Of a stretch of DNA of 64,000 nt, positions 37,177 to 46,510 are shown one piece after another. A program made the translations under genes and the position numbers. This DNA comes from an uncultured Pseudophaeobacter sp. (GTDB taxonomy: Bacteria; Pseudomonadota; Alphaproteobacteria; Rhodobacterales; Rhodobacteraceae): positions 124,001-188,000 of the forward strand of contig CAJQNB010000017.1 in NCBI GenBank assembly GCA_905479575.1, read 5' to 3'. Each line of letters starts with the position of its first letter. Position 1 is the stretch's first letter. The notes beneath the pieces are model-generated. The model saw only the letters and a list, made by a program, of their open reading frames with translations, ran no database searches and had not been told where the DNA came from.

Positions 37177-39096
37177 TTAGCGCTTGTCGCCGTCCAGATC
37201 TTCGAATTCGGCGTCGACAATGTCGTCGTCACCGGGAGCGGCACTGTCGTCAGCGGCAGAAGGCTCATCGCCCGCGTCTTCCTGAGCAGCCTTGTAGATG
37301 GCTTCGCCCAGACGCATGGAGGCCTCGGTGACGTTCTGGACGCCTGCCTTGATCTTTTCGGCGCTGGCGTCGTCTCCTTCCAGATCATCCCGCAGCGCGG
37401 CCAGAGCCAGCTCGATGGCTTCGACAGTGGAGGGATCCACTTTGTCGCCATGCTCTTCGACGTGCTTTTCGGTCGAGTGGATCAGGCTTTCGGCCTGGTT
37501 CCGCGCTTCGATCAGCTCGCGACGCTCTTTGTCCGCCTCGGCGTTGTCTTCCGCGTCCTTGACCATCTGGTCGATGTCGGCATCGGACAGACCACCAGAA
37601 GCCTGGATGGTGATAACCTGCTCTTTGCCGGTGCCTTTGTCTTTGGCCGAAACCGAAACGATGCCGTTGGCGTCGATGTCAAAGGTTACTTCGATCTGTG
37701 GCAGGCCACGGGGCGCTGGTGGGATCTCTTCGAGGTTGAATTGACCCAGCATCTTGTTGTCCGCCGCCATTTCGCGCTCACCCTGGAAAACCCGGATGGT
37801 CACAGCCGACTGGTTGTCTTCGGCGGTCGAGAAGACCTGAGACTTTTTGGTCGGGATGGTGGTGTTGCGGTCGATCAGGCGGGTGAATACACCGCCCAGG
37901 GTTTCGATACCCAGCGACAGAGGCGTCACGTCGAGCAGAACAACGTCTTTGACATCGCCCTGCAGAACGCCGGCCTGAATGGCGGCACCCATGGCAACCA
38001 CTTCGTCAGGGTTCACACCTTTGTGGGGCTCTTTGCCAAAGAATTTTGTGACCTCTTCGATCACTTTTGGCATCCGGGTCATACCACCAACCAGAACAAC
38101 TTCGTCGATGTCAGAGGCCGACAGGCCAGCGTCTTTCAGAGCGGCAGCGCAGGGCTTCATCGAGGCTTTGATCAGGTCGTTGACCAGCGATTCCAGCTTG
38201 GCACGGGTCAGTTTCATAACCATGTGCAGCGGCTGACCCGAGGAGGGATCCATCGAGATGAATGGCTGGTTGATTTCTGTCTGGCTGGAAGACGACAGTT
38301 CGATCTTGGCTTTTTCAGCGGCTTCTTTCAGACGCTGCAGGGCCATTTTGTCTTTGGTCAGATCAACGCCGTGTTCTTTTTTGAACTCACCCGCCAGGTA
38401 GTTGACGATGCGCATGTCAAAGTCTTCACCGCCGAGGAAGGTGTCGCCGTTGGTCGATTTCACTTCGAACAAGCCGTCGTCGATTTCCAGGATGGTCACG
38501 TCGAAGGTACCACCACCAAGGTCATAAACCGCGATGGTCTGGGTTTCTTCCTTGTCGAGACCATAGGCCAGCGCGGCGGCTGTTGGCTCGTTGATGATGC
38601 GCAGCACTTCGAGGCCAGCAATTTTGCCGGCGTCTTTGGTGGCCTGACGCTGGGCGTCGTTGAAATAGGCAGGAACCGTGATCACCGCCTGGGTTACGTC
38701 TTCGCCCAGGTAGGATTCTGCGGTTTCTTTCATCTTGCCGAGGATGAAGGCGGAGATCTGCGAAGGAGAGTATTTCTCATCCTTGGCTTTGACCCATGCA
38801 TCGCCATTGCCACCGCTGATCAATTCAAACGGCAGGTTCTTTTTGTCTTTTGCGAGGTCTGCATCGTCAAACCGGCGACCGATCAGGCGCTTGACGCCAA
38901 AGACGGTGTTGTCCGGGTTGGTGACGGCCTGGCGTTTGGCGGCCTGACCAACCAGACGCTCGTCGTCGGTGAAGGCAACGATCGATGGTGTGGTGCGTGC
39001 GCCTTCGGCGTTTTCAATAACGCGCGGCTGCGAGCCATCCATGATAGCAATACAAGAGTTGGTGGTTCCGAGGTCAATCCCGATAACTTTGCTCAT
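37177..39096 (-). CDS. dnaK: Chaperone DnaK (Hsp70)
   Basis: The 639-residue chaperone has the actin-like ATPase domain ([10 protein letters not shown] at the start, [11 protein letters not shown] near residue 195, [12 protein letters not shown] near 335), the conserved linker [10 protein letters not shown] leading to the substrate-binding domain, and a helical lid. The acidic C-terminus ends near [10 protein letters not shown]. All nucleotide-binding motifs are intact. It is followed by dnaJ and preceded by a heat-shock-type promoter. A long plus-strand open frame through dnaK and dnaJ is a by-product of codon use. Confidence 0.97.
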   Translation of the reverse strand: MSKVIGIDLGTTNSCIAIMDGSQPRVIENAEGARTTPSIVAFTDDERLVGQAAKRQAVTNPDNTVFGVKRLIGRRFDDADLAKDKKNLPFELISGGNGDAWVKAKDEKYSPSQISAFILGKMKETAESYLGEDVTQAVITVPAYFNDAQRQATKDAGKIAGLEVLRIINEPTAAALAYGLDKEETQTIAVYDLGGGTFDVTILEIDDGLFEVKSTNGDTFLGGEDFDMRIVNYLAGEFKKEHGVDLTKDKMALQRLKEAAEKAKIELSSSSQTEINQPFISMDPSSGQPLHMVMKLTRAKLESLVNDLIKASMKPCAAALKDAGLSASDIDEVVLVGGMTRMPKVIEEVTKFFGKEPHKGVNPDEVVAMGAAIQAGVLQGDVKDVVLLDVTPLSLGIETLGGVFTRLIDRNTTIPTKKSQVFSTAEDNQSAVTIRVFQGEREMAADNKMLGQFNLEEIPPAPRGLPQIEVTFDIDANGIVSVSAKDKGTGKEQVITIQASGGLSDADIDQMVKDAEDNAEADKERRELIEARNQAESLIHSTEKHVEEHGDKVDPSTVEAIELALAALRDDLEGDDASAEKIKAGVQNVTEASMRLGEAIYKAAQEDAGDEPSAADDSAAPGDDDIVDAEFEDLDGDKR

Positions 39097-39203
39097 TTTG
39101 ATCCCTTTACTTACTAAGGCGATTACCCGCGGCCTGAACCCGTTGTGGCATCCAGGCCCCGATTTTGTTGCAGCGGGGTCTGCACCTCACTGCGTCACGG
39201 CGT

Positions 39204-39232
39204 ATATAGGGAGCAGAAATTGACCCTGCAAG
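39204..39232 (-). promoter_or_regulatory. Heat-shock (sigma32-type) promoter of dnaK
   Basis: On the minus strand CTTGCAG (complement of 39226-39232) and CCCTATAT (complement of 39204-39211) are separated by 14 bases. This resembles the CTTGAAA / CCCATNT consensus of RpoH promoters, and it lies about 110 bases upstream of the dnaK start codon. Confidence 0.6.
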
Positions 39233-39306
39233 CGCCAGAACGCACCGAGAAATGCGATTCAGTGCGCTTTTTTGCATGTGATGTAGTTAAGAATGGAATA
39301 ATCGGC

Positions 39307-39909
39307 ATGAGCTTGTTGCGATTGCGTGGGTTTGAAATCCACAAGGGCTATCTGGATCTCGCCTCTCAGCGCGCCCTGATTGAGGTCCTGCGCCCGATTT
39401 TACGGACTGCCCCGCTGTTCTCTCCTACCGCGCCGGGGGGAAGAAAATTGTCGGTGCGTATGACATCGGCAGGGAAATTCGGCTGGATTGCGGATGAGAC
39501 CGGCTATCGCTACGTCGAAAATCACCCCAAGGGCATGGGCTGGCCTGCGATCCCTGACAGGCTGCTGGAGCTTTGGCATGGGGTTACGGGTTTGCAGCGG
39601 CAACCGGAGTCCTGTCTGCTGAATTATTTTGGCCCGGATGCCAAGATGGGGCTGCACCAGGACAAGGATGAGGCGGATTTTTCTTTTCCCGTGGTGTCGG
39701 TCAGCCTGGGGGACGATGGGCTGTTTCGGATGGGTGACACCCGGCGCGGCGGCAAAACGGATAGTATCTGGCTCAATTCTGGCGATGTGGTGGTGATGGG
39801 TGGCGCGGCGCGGCTTGCCTATCACGGGGTGGACCGGATCCGGTTCCAATCATCGCGACTGCTGCCCAAGGGCGGGCGCATAAACCTGACCCTGCGGGTG
39901 GTGACCTAG
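39307..39909 (+). CDS. alkB: AlkB-type Fe(II)/2-oxoglutarate DNA dealkylase
   Basis: The 200-residue dioxygenase reverses N-methyl damage on DNA bases. ATG 39307 is the natural start; further upstream is the dnaK promoter. The iron site is visible as the HxD motif in LHQDKDE and the distal histidine in AYHGVDRI, and the 2-oxoglutarate arginines in RINLTLR. The NYFGPDAKMGLH segment is conserved. Its stop overlaps the stop of the convergent SH3-domain gene (39906-39909). Confidence 0.92.
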   Translation: MSLLRLRGFEIHKGYLDLASQRALIEVLRPILRTAPLFSPTAPGGRKLSVRMTSAGKFGWIADETGYRYVENHPKGMGWPAIPDRLLELWHGVTGLQRQPESCLLNYFGPDAKMGLHQDKDEADFSFPVVSVSLGDDGLFRMGDTRRGGKTDSIWLNSGDVVVMGGAARLAYHGVDRIRFQSSRLLPKGGRINLTLRVVT

Positions 39910-40517
39910 TTAGAAGTTAGCGAGCAACAGCCCGAGTACTGAACCCATTCACCATTCTGGTTGATCAAGAAATCGGCCGTCAGGCCAAACACCCTGTCCG
40001 ACATCCCGTCTGAACAGACCTGACGTGAGATTACGTAGTGACCGGAAAGCGACTGCCCAGTGAAGCTGCCGCTTTCGCGCGTTTGATTGTTGCGCGAGCG
40101 ACGCTCGATCAGCGGAACCGTCTCTTCTGGGCCTCCGAGCAGCGAAAAGGTCAGCGTTCGGCCTTGATATTGCGAGAGGGCACGGGCTGACCAGAACGGT
40201 TCGGTGCCAAAACAGCTGGGGCCGTGATTGTTTGGTTGTGAAGCGGTGAGAAAACGCATGGAGACCCAGCCTGAGGTTTCACCAACATTCACCAGCCCCC
40301 AGTTTCCGGTCTCATCTTGGGTTATGACCTCGATTTGATCTTCAGCGGGAGCGAAGAAGCCAATGATCTGCGATTTTGCGGATGCAGTTGAGCGTATGTT
40401 CAAAACGTCATTCTCAGACACATCGACGACGTGAAACAGCGCCGGGAGATCTTGCGCTGCGACGGGAAAAGTCAGGCAGGTCAATCCAAAGAGGACGGCA
40501 GCCAGACTTTGCCTCAT
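39906..40517 (-). CDS. Exported SH3-domain protein with a COG3650-like C-terminal part
   Basis: The 203-residue product has a signal peptide (LTCLTFPVAAQ), a bacterial SH3-like domain (about 35-95, LNIRSTASAKSQIIGFF and WGLVNVGETSGWVS) and a C-terminal segment beginning CFGTEPFWSA, which resembles a putative lipoprotein/heat-shock-associated domain. Cysteines at 101, 172 and near the end could form disulfides. The start overlaps the stop of the permease gene upstream (ATGA), hinting at cotranslation. Peptidoglycan binding is inferred. Confidence 0.72.
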   Translation of the reverse strand: MRQSLAAVLFGLTCLTFPVAAQDLPALFHVVDVSENDVLNIRSTASAKSQIIGFFAPAEDQIEVITQDETGNWGLVNVGETSGWVSMRFLTASQPNNHGPSCFGTEPFWSARALSQYQGRTLTFSLLGGPEETVPLIERRSRNNQTRESGSFTGQSLSGHYVISRQVCSDGMSDRVFGLTADFLINQNGEWVQYSGCCSLTSN

Positions 40518-41335
40518 CGCCGCGCACTCCAGCTGATCGAGACATGCCGACGGGTATAGAACTCTCCCATCAGGCCAATCACCACCAGGATCAGCGCCAC
40601 CCAGGCGGCGTATTCCCAGTTGCTGTAATGGGGGTTGTAGTTGATAAAAACAAAGCCCCGCGCCTGATCAATACAGTGAAACAGCGGGTTCCAGTCAAAC
40701 ATCGCCAACATGAAACTGGGCAGGGTATTGGCCAGGAACATCTTGCCCGAAGCGATCATATTGGCACGTTGATAGATGGTGGTCATGATGCCCACTACGC
40801 CAGGCGCCCAGGGTTTCAGTACCAGAAACACCAAGCCAACAGCGGCCCCGGTGACCCAGGACAGCAGGATCATGCCGTAGGCCTGAATGGGCTGTTCGAT
40901 CTCCAGCGGGGTAAAGGCCACATGGTAGACAAACAGGATCAGAAACAGCGACACCGTCTGGATGTAAAGCGAGCCAAGCGCTGCCGAGAGAATCGCCACC
41001 ATTGTATTCATTGGTGCGTGTTGCATCATCGGGCTGGCAGGGCCTTCGGCGCCGGCAACGGCACCAACGGTTTTGGTATGGGTCAGGAACAGAAAGATAC
41101 CCGACATCACATAGAGCAGGAAGTCGCCCCGAATAGCAGACCCGCGCATCCCCAGCACCGAGAACATAAAGTAGAAGACAGCGACAAACATCACCGCCTG
41201 CATAATATTCATTCCCAAGGCGATGAGCGCATTATTGTGTTTTGAACGGACACTGCGCACGACAGAATGAAACACCACCTCAAAGAGTGAGATGGCGCTG
41301 AAAATTCCTGTCGTTTTTGGACGGATCTGAAACAT
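40514..41335 (-). CDS. ABC-2-type polysaccharide export permease (Wzm/KpsM-like)
   Basis: ATG 41335 (MFQIRPKTTG) is preferred to an upstream TTG. The 273-residue membrane protein has about six helices, for example near 40-60, 80-100, 115-140, 155-180 and 235-255, and the layout of ABC-2 exporters for capsule, O-antigen or teichoic-like polymers. A YQRANMIASGKMFLAN segment resembles the Wzm loop. No matching ATPase (Wzt/KpsT) gene is in the window. It is next to cysQ-kdsB on the other strand and the glycan cluster. The polymer is unknown. Confidence 0.82.
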   Translation of the reverse strand: MFQIRPKTTGIFSAISLFEVVFHSVVRSVRSKHNNALIALGMNIMQAVMFVAVFYFMFSVLGMRGSAIRGDFLLYVMSGIFLFLTHTKTVGAVAGAEGPASPMMQHAPMNTMVAILSAALGSLYIQTVSLFLILFVYHVAFTPLEIEQPIQAYGMILLSWVTGAAVGLVFLVLKPWAPGVVGIMTTIYQRANMIASGKMFLANTLPSFMLAMFDWNPLFHCIDQARGFVFINYNPHYSNWEYAAWVALILVVIGLMGEFYTRRHVSISWSARR

Positions 41336-41469
41336 TTTGCCTGCGATCTGTATGGGGGCCAAAAAAGCTGACCGATATTCCAAGGGACTTCTTGATGATC
41401 CACCTGCGAGTCAGCATAAGGGGGCGGAGGCAAATTTTCAATTAACCCTTTCGAGCAAGGAGCGCGTGT

Positions 41470-42267
41470 GTGACCTACGAAGAGCTTATTCCAGTGATCC
41501 GCCGCCTGGCGATCGAAGCCGGCAACAAGATCATGGAAATCTACAACTCCGATGAGTTCGAGGTGAAGGTAAAGTCTGATGACAGCCCGGTAACGGCTGC
41601 GGATGAGGCTGCGGATGCTCTGATCTCTGCGGGGCTGCGCGGTGCATTTCCTGACGTGATGCTGGTCACCGAAGAGCAATCCGAATCGCACAAGGCACGC
41701 GGTGATACCTTCCTGATCGTGGATCCCCTGGACGGAACCAAAGAATTCATTCACCGGCGCGGCGATTTCACCGTGAATATCGCTCTGGTTGAGAAGGGCA
41801 TGCCCACCCGCGGTGTGGTCTATGCTCCCGCCAAGAACCGCATGTTCTTTACTCTGGCGGATGGGTCCGCTGTGGAAGAAACTGGCGCCTTTGATCCGGC
41901 TGTGATGGGCGAGACGCGCCCCATCCGGGTTGCCAAAAGCGACAATGCAGCGCTGATGGTTGTGGCCTCCAAATCACACCGGGACCAAGCGACCGAGGAC
42001 TACATCAATAAATACGCCGTCAAGGACAGCAAAAGCGCAGGTTCTTCGTTGAAATTCTGTCTGGTGGCTACTGGCGAGGCGGACATCTACCCCCGCGTTG
42101 GTCGCACTATGGAATGGGACACCGCAGCCGGCCATGCGGTGCTGTCTGGGGCCGGTGGCAAAGTGGTCCGCTTCGACGATCATTCGCCGTTGCTCTATGG
42201 CAAGGAAGACTATGCCAACCCCTTCTTTATTGCCCATGCACCTGATGTTGAGTTGAAAGAAGCTTAA
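41470..42267 (+). CDS. cysQ: 3'(2'),5'-bisphosphate nucleotidase (PAP phosphatase)
   Basis: The 265-residue inositol-monophosphatase-family enzyme starts at GTG 41470 with AAGGAG 7 bases upstream. The metal site is complete: VTEEQSES, DPLDGTKEF and EWDTAAGHAV. It removes the 3'-phosphate of PAP, the by-product of PAPS-dependent sulfotransferases and sulfate reduction. That fits the sulfotransferase gene at 49.2-50.7 kb. The stop overlaps the start of kdsB (TAATG). Confidence 0.9.
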   Translation: MTYEELIPVIRRLAIEAGNKIMEIYNSDEFEVKVKSDDSPVTAADEAADALISAGLRGAFPDVMLVTEEQSESHKARGDTFLIVDPLDGTKEFIHRRGDFTVNIALVEKGMPTRGVVYAPAKNRMFFTLADGSAVEETGAFDPAVMGETRPIRVAKSDNAALMVVASKSHRDQATEDYINKYAVKDSKSAGSSLKFCLVATGEADIYPRVGRTMEWDTAAGHAVLSGAGGKVVRFDDHSPLLYGKEDYANPFFIAHAPDVELKEA

Positions 42268-43067
42268 TGTCTGTTCTGATCGTTATTCCCGCCCGCTATG
42301 CCTCCAGCCGTTACCCCGGCAAACCGCTTGTCGAACTGACCGGCGCCAATGGAGATAAGCACACCTTGATTGAACGCTCCTGGCGCGCGGCCTGTGCCGT
42401 GCAGGGGGTTGATCGGGTGGTTGTGGCGACTGATGATGATCGTATCCAGACAGCAGCCCGAGGGTTTGGCGCCGAAGTTGTGATGACCTCGCAGAGTTGT
42501 GCCAACGGCACCGAACGCTGTGCCGAGGCCCATGCGGCGCTGGGCGGCGGCTATGAGGTGGTGGTGAACCTGCAGGGAGACGCGCCTTTGACGCCCCATT
42601 GGTTCATCGAGGATCTGGTGGCGGGGCTGCGTGCCGCCCCCGACATGGGGCTGGCAACACCGGTGCTGCAATGCGATGGAGAGACGCTCAACAGTCTGCT
42701 GGCCGATCGCGCAGCGGGGCGCGTTGGCGGCACCACAGCGGTTTTTGGCCGCGATCACAGCGGGCTCTATTTCTCCAAAGAGGTTATTCCCTTCTGCGCC
42801 GAGCACTTTGAGGGCGCGGCGCCAACGCCTGTTTATCATCATGTTGGGGTGTATGCTTATCGACCTGATGCGCTGGCTGACTACCCAAGCTGGCCAGTTG
42901 GTCCGCTGGAGCAGCTAGAGGGCTTGGAGCAACTGCGATTTCTGGAAAACAACCGCAAGATACTTTGCGTTCAGGTAGAGGCACGTGGCCGGGAATTCTG
43001 GGAGCTGAATAACCCCGAAGATGTGGCGCGTATTGAGGCAATGATGGTGAAAATGGGCAATAATTAA
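42267..43067 (+). CDS. kdsB: 3-deoxy-manno-octulosonate cytidylyltransferase
   Basis: The 266-residue enzyme makes CMP-Kdo, needed for the LPS inner core or for a Kdo-linked capsule. The N-terminal PARYASSRYPGKPL and the LQGDAPLT, FGRDHSGLYFSKE and PLEQLEGLEQLRF motifs are diagnostic. It overlaps cysQ by one base. Another Kdo-pathway gene, kdsD, lies at 54.4 kb. The neighbours suggest a polysaccharide role in addition to LPS, but this is not decided by the sequence. Confidence 0.93.
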   Translation: MSVLIVIPARYASSRYPGKPLVELTGANGDKHTLIERSWRAACAVQGVDRVVVATDDDRIQTAARGFGAEVVMTSQSCANGTERCAEAHAALGGGYEVVVNLQGDAPLTPHWFIEDLVAGLRAAPDMGLATPVLQCDGETLNSLLADRAAGRVGGTTAVFGRDHSGLYFSKEVIPFCAEHFEGAAPTPVYHHVGVYAYRPDALADYPSWPVGPLEQLEGLEQLRFLENNRKILCVQVEARGREFWELNNPEDVARIEAMMVKMGNN

Positions 43068-43309
43068 GCAAATTCCCCTATGCGGCGCAGTCTTTATTCG
43101 ACAGATCTCAGGTGCGGAGTTGAGCCACGTCATGAAAACTACCCAATTTGTAGTTATAATACTCCGTGTGGGAGCATCGCTATTTGATGCATTTGGGTCG
43201 GCTGCGCCCATGCCTGCCCCTAAAGGGGTGACTGGCTAACGAACTAAAAGTCCAGGTGACTGCCTTTTGCAGACAAGTTCGCCTTAGACGTAGATGAGTG
43301 AGAAATTTG
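43068..43309 (+). promoter_or_regulatory. Intergenic region with a TATAAT promoter ahead of galU
   Basis: The 242 bases have no gene. A perfect TATAAT lies at 43155-43160; a convincing -35 box was not found at the usual spacing. ACTAC/GTAGT (about 43138-43154) and CCCC-TAAA-GGGG (about 43217-43230) are small hairpins. They probably lie in the galU-galE leader. Confidence 0.4.
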
Positions 43310-44212
43310 ATGCGTAAAAAAGTGACAAAAGCGATATTCCCGGTTGCGGGTCTTGGCACCCGGTTCCTGCCCGCCACCAAATCGGTGCCCAAGGAAATCA
43401 TGACCCTGGTGGATCGCCCCCTGGTGCAATACGCCATCGACGAGGCCCGCGCGGCAGGCATCAAGGAGTTCATCTTTGTCACCTCCCGCGGTAAGGGCGC
43501 TCTGGAGGATTACTTTGATCACGCCCCGGTGCTGGAACAGGAGCTGCGCAAAAAAGGCAAGGATGATCTGCTGGAGATCCTCAAGAACACCTGTATGGAC
43601 AGCGGCGCCATTGCCTATCTGCGCCAGCACAAGGCCCTGGGTCTGGGCCATGCGGTTTGGTGCGCCCGCCGTCTGATCGCCAATGAACCCTTCGCGGTGA
43701 TCCTGCCCGATGATGTTATTGCCGCAGAAAAACCCTGCCTGCAGCAGATGGTCGATGCCTATGCGGACATTGGTGGCAATATGGTCGCCACCATGGAGGT
43801 TTCCCCCGCGCAGACCGCCTCTTATGGGGTTCTGGATCCCTGCGCCGGGGCCGAGACTTCCGGCGCGGTGGTTGCCGCCCGTGGCATGGTCGAAAAGCCC
43901 AAACCGGCCGAGGCGCCCTCGAACCTGGCGGTGATTGGCCGCTACATCCTGGCGCCTTCGGTGCTGCGCAATCTCAACAAGATGAAATCGGGCGCCGGCG
44001 GCGAGATCCAGCTCACCGATGCCATTGCCGAGGATATCGCCGCCCAGGTGCCGACCCATGGCTTCCGCTTTGAGGGCGAACGCTTTGACTGCGGTTCCAA
44101 GGCGGGTTTCTTGCAGGCAACGGTCTCATTTGCCCTGTCGCGCCCAGAGCTGCGGGACGATCTGATGCAGCACCTCCACAAGGTCACCCAGATGGACCAG
44201 GCCGCCGAGTAA
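43310..44212 (+). CDS. galU: UTP-glucose-1-phosphate uridylyltransferase
   Basis: The 300-residue enzyme supplies UDP-glucose. ATG 43310 gives MRKKVTKAIFPVAGLG; a few codons upstream are other possible starts. The nucleotide loop GLGTRFLPATKSVPKE, the DRPLVQYAIDEA segment, the ILPDDVI metal motif and GGEIQLTDAI are family features. GalE and two glycosyltransferase genes follow on the same strand, which places it in exopolysaccharide synthesis. Confidence 0.93.
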   Translation: MRKKVTKAIFPVAGLGTRFLPATKSVPKEIMTLVDRPLVQYAIDEARAAGIKEFIFVTSRGKGALEDYFDHAPVLEQELRKKGKDDLLEILKNTCMDSGAIAYLRQHKALGLGHAVWCARRLIANEPFAVILPDDVIAAEKPCLQQMVDAYADIGGNMVATMEVSPAQTASYGVLDPCAGAETSGAVVAARGMVEKPKPAEAPSNLAVIGRYILAPSVLRNLNKMKSGAGGEIQLTDAIAEDIAAQVPTHGFRFEGERFDCGSKAGFLQATVSFALSRPELRDDLMQHLHKVTQMDQAAE

Positions 44213-44277
44213 ATCGACCATGGCCCTGCCGGGTGGGGGGCTTTGACGTTTGGGACCTTTGAAAAGGCAATATTGAC

Positions 44278-45261
44278 GTGAAGACTGTTCTTGTGACCGG
44301 CGGTGCCGGATATATCGGATCACATGCCTGCAAGGCGCTCAAGGCGGCGGGCTATAGCCCTGTGACCTTTGATAATCTTGTGACCGGCTGGAAGGATGCG
44401 GTGAAATTTGGCCCCTTTGAGCAGGGGGATTTACAGGATCGTGCTCGGCTGGATGAGGTCTTTGCCAAGTATAAGCCAGTGGCGGTTATGCACTTTGCGG
44501 CGCTGAGCCAGGTTGGCGAAGCGATGAGCGAGCCGGGGCGTTATTGGGCCAACAATACCGGCGGGTCGCTTAATCTGATTGAGGCCGCCGTGGCGGCGGG
44601 ATGTCTGGACTTTGTGTTTTCCTCCACCTGCGCCACCTATGGAGAGCATGACAACGTGGTGCTCGACGAAAATACCCCACAGTTGCCGCTGAACGCCTAT
44701 GGCGCCTCAAAGCGCGCGGTTGAGGATATTCTCAAGGATTTTGGCGCCGCCTATGGGCTGCGTTCGGTGATTTTCCGCTATTTCAACGTGGCAGGCGCGG
44801 ACCCAGAAGCCGAAGTGGGCGAGTTCCACCGCCCCGAAACCCATCTGGTGCCACTGGTGCTGGATGCCATTGATGGCAAACGCGATGCCCTGACCATTTT
44901 CGGCACCGATTACGACACCCCCGATGGCACCTGCATTCGGGACTATGTGCATGTCTGTGATTTGGTGGATGCCCATGTTCTGGGTCTGAAATGGCTGGAA
45001 GCAGACAAGGGCAGCCAGGTGTTTAACCTGGGCACTGGCAGCGGGTTTTCGGTGCGCGAGGTCATGGACCGGGGCGCGGCTGTTACCGGGCGGCCGGTGC
45101 CCTGCAATACTGGCCCACGCCGGGCTGGAGATTGCACCAAGCTGGTTTCGGGGTCGACCCGCGCCATCACCGATCTGGGCTGGGAGCCAACGCGCTCTGA
45201 CCTCGACACCATGATCGCTGATGCCTGGAAATGGCATCAGGCGGGTCATTACGAGGCCTGA
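44278..45261 (+). CDS. galE: UDP-glucose 4-epimerase
   Basis: This 327-residue SDR-type epimerase starts at GTG 44278 with AAGG about 10 bases upstream. NAD-binding GGAGYIGSH, the catalytic YxxxK in YGASKRAVE and the FSSTCATYGEHD serine region are all present. It converts UDP-glucose to UDP-galactose. A glycosyltransferase gene begins one base beyond its stop (GTG 45263). Confidence 0.93.
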   Translation: MKTVLVTGGAGYIGSHACKALKAAGYSPVTFDNLVTGWKDAVKFGPFEQGDLQDRARLDEVFAKYKPVAVMHFAALSQVGEAMSEPGRYWANNTGGSLNLIEAAVAAGCLDFVFSSTCATYGEHDNVVLDENTPQLPLNAYGASKRAVEDILKDFGAAYGLRSVIFRYFNVAGADPEAEVGEFHRPETHLVPLVLDAIDGKRDALTIFGTDYDTPDGTCIRDYVHVCDLVDAHVLGLKWLEADKGSQVFNLGTGSGFSVREVMDRGAAVTGRPVPCNTGPRRAGDCTKLVSGSTRAITDLGWEPTRSDLDTMIADAWKWHQAGHYEA

Positions 45262-45262
45262 T

Positions 45263-46303
45263 GTGAAATCTACCGGTGCACCCGCTCTTTTGCCGCCGAA
45301 CTGGCGACAACGGTATCGGTTGCGCCTGAAGCGGCGGCGGCTGTTGTGGCGGTCGCTGCGCGCGCGTCACCAGCTGCGCAAGCTGGCGGACCGCAGTGAC
45401 CAGATTACCGAGGGCGATCTGCTGGCTTTTGTGGTGTTGCGCAATGAAAGCACGCGGCTGCCCTATTTTTTGGACTATTACCGCGCGCTTGGGGTGGCGC
45501 ATTTTCTGGTGGTCGATAATGGCAGCACGGATGGCAGTGCAGACTATTTGAGAGATCAGCCAGATTTATCGCTGTGGCAATCGTCGGCGGGCTACAGAGA
45601 GGCGCGCTTTGGCCTGGACTGGAGCACCTGGCTGCAGATGCGCTATGGCCATGGTCACTGGTGCCTGACGGTCGATGCCGATGAGCTGCTGGTCTATGAT
45701 GGCATAGAGCGACATGATCTGTGCGATTTGACCGCGCGCCTGGATCATCAGGGCCTGCCGGGGTTTGGTGCCATGATGCTGGACCTTTACCCCAAAGGCG
45801 CACTTGGCGATCAGCCCTATGCGGCGGGACAGGATCCGCTTGAGGTGCTGAACTGGTTTGATGCCGGCCCTTACCGGGCGATACGGCAACCGCCCATGGG
45901 CAATCTCTGGCTGCAGGGCGGCGCGCGTGAGCGGGTGTTTTTTGCCACCGAACCAGAGCGCTCCCCCACCTTGAACAAGATCCCGCTGGTGAAGTGGAAC
46001 CGGCGCTATGCTTATGTGAATTCAACCCATTCGCTATTGCCCCCTGATTTGAACCGTCTATACGCCGGGCCGGGCGGCACAGAGCCCGCCGGGGTATTGC
46101 TGCACACCAAATTCCTGCCCGAGATTGTTTCCAAATCAGCAACCGAAAAGCAGCGCCAACAGCATTTTCACACCCCGCAGGCCTTTGATCATTACTATGA
46201 CGACCTCAGCACGGCGCCTGATCTTTGGCAGGAGCATGCGCAGAAATATAAGGGGCCTGCGCAGCTTTGTGCATTAGGCTTGATGCCAGAACTGCGCTGG
46301 TAA
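45263..46303 (+). CDS. Glycosyltransferase family 2-like protein, paralogue 1
   Basis: GTG 45263, with GAGG 6 bases upstream, is chosen over a frame overlapping galE; the product is 346 residues. An Arg-rich N-terminus (about 12-40) precedes a Glyco_tranf_2_4-like GT-A domain with RNESTRLPYFLDYYR, VVDNGSTDGS and the metal-binding DADE in LTVDADELLVYD. A conserved LLHTKFLPEIVSK motif follows. It shares these motifs with the gene at 46.5-47.5 kb. The acceptor and sugar are unknown. Confidence 0.8.
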   Translation: MKSTGAPALLPPNWRQRYRLRLKRRRLLWRSLRARHQLRKLADRSDQITEGDLLAFVVLRNESTRLPYFLDYYRALGVAHFLVVDNGSTDGSADYLRDQPDLSLWQSSAGYREARFGLDWSTWLQMRYGHGHWCLTVDADELLVYDGIERHDLCDLTARLDHQGLPGFGAMMLDLYPKGALGDQPYAAGQDPLEVLNWFDAGPYRAIRQPPMGNLWLQGGARERVFFATEPERSPTLNKIPLVKWNRRYAYVNSTHSLLPPDLNRLYAGPGGTEPAGVLLHTKFLPEIVSKSATEKQRQQHFHTPQAFDHYYDDLSTAPDLWQEHAQKYKGPAQLCALGLMPELRW

Positions 46304-46334
46304 AGACCTGAGCGGCGACAGGTGCCCGGGAAAT

Positions 46335-46420
46335 TTAACGGTTTTCTGCCGCCAAGTTGGCCCATAACTGTTTCTAAATCCGTTGTTAGTAGTGTTTTTC
46401 CATGACATATTAACCGTTAA
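46335..46420 (+). promoter_or_regulatory. Inverted repeat and promoter-like region between the paralogous glycosyltransferase genes
   Basis: TTAACGGTT (46335-46343) has its exact inverse AACCGTTAA at 46412-46420; the latter sits in the palindrome TTAACCGTTAA. TATTAA near 46407 follows TTAGTA by 16 bases, a possible promoter overlapping the repeat. This would let the second gene set be regulated separately. Confidence 0.3.
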
Positions 46421-46510
46421 GGCAGGGATCAATTCACCGCCGAAATTGACACCTGAATTTAGCTGCGGCGTCTGCCACGGGGCATTCTGCAAAATGGGCA
46501 TGGAGTTGTT

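Noticed and set aside
36040-39117. Very long open frame (1025 codons) on the plus strand
   Set aside because: It runs antisense through dnaJ and dnaK, and its length comes from their strong codon bias. No domain, ribosome site or start context supports it.
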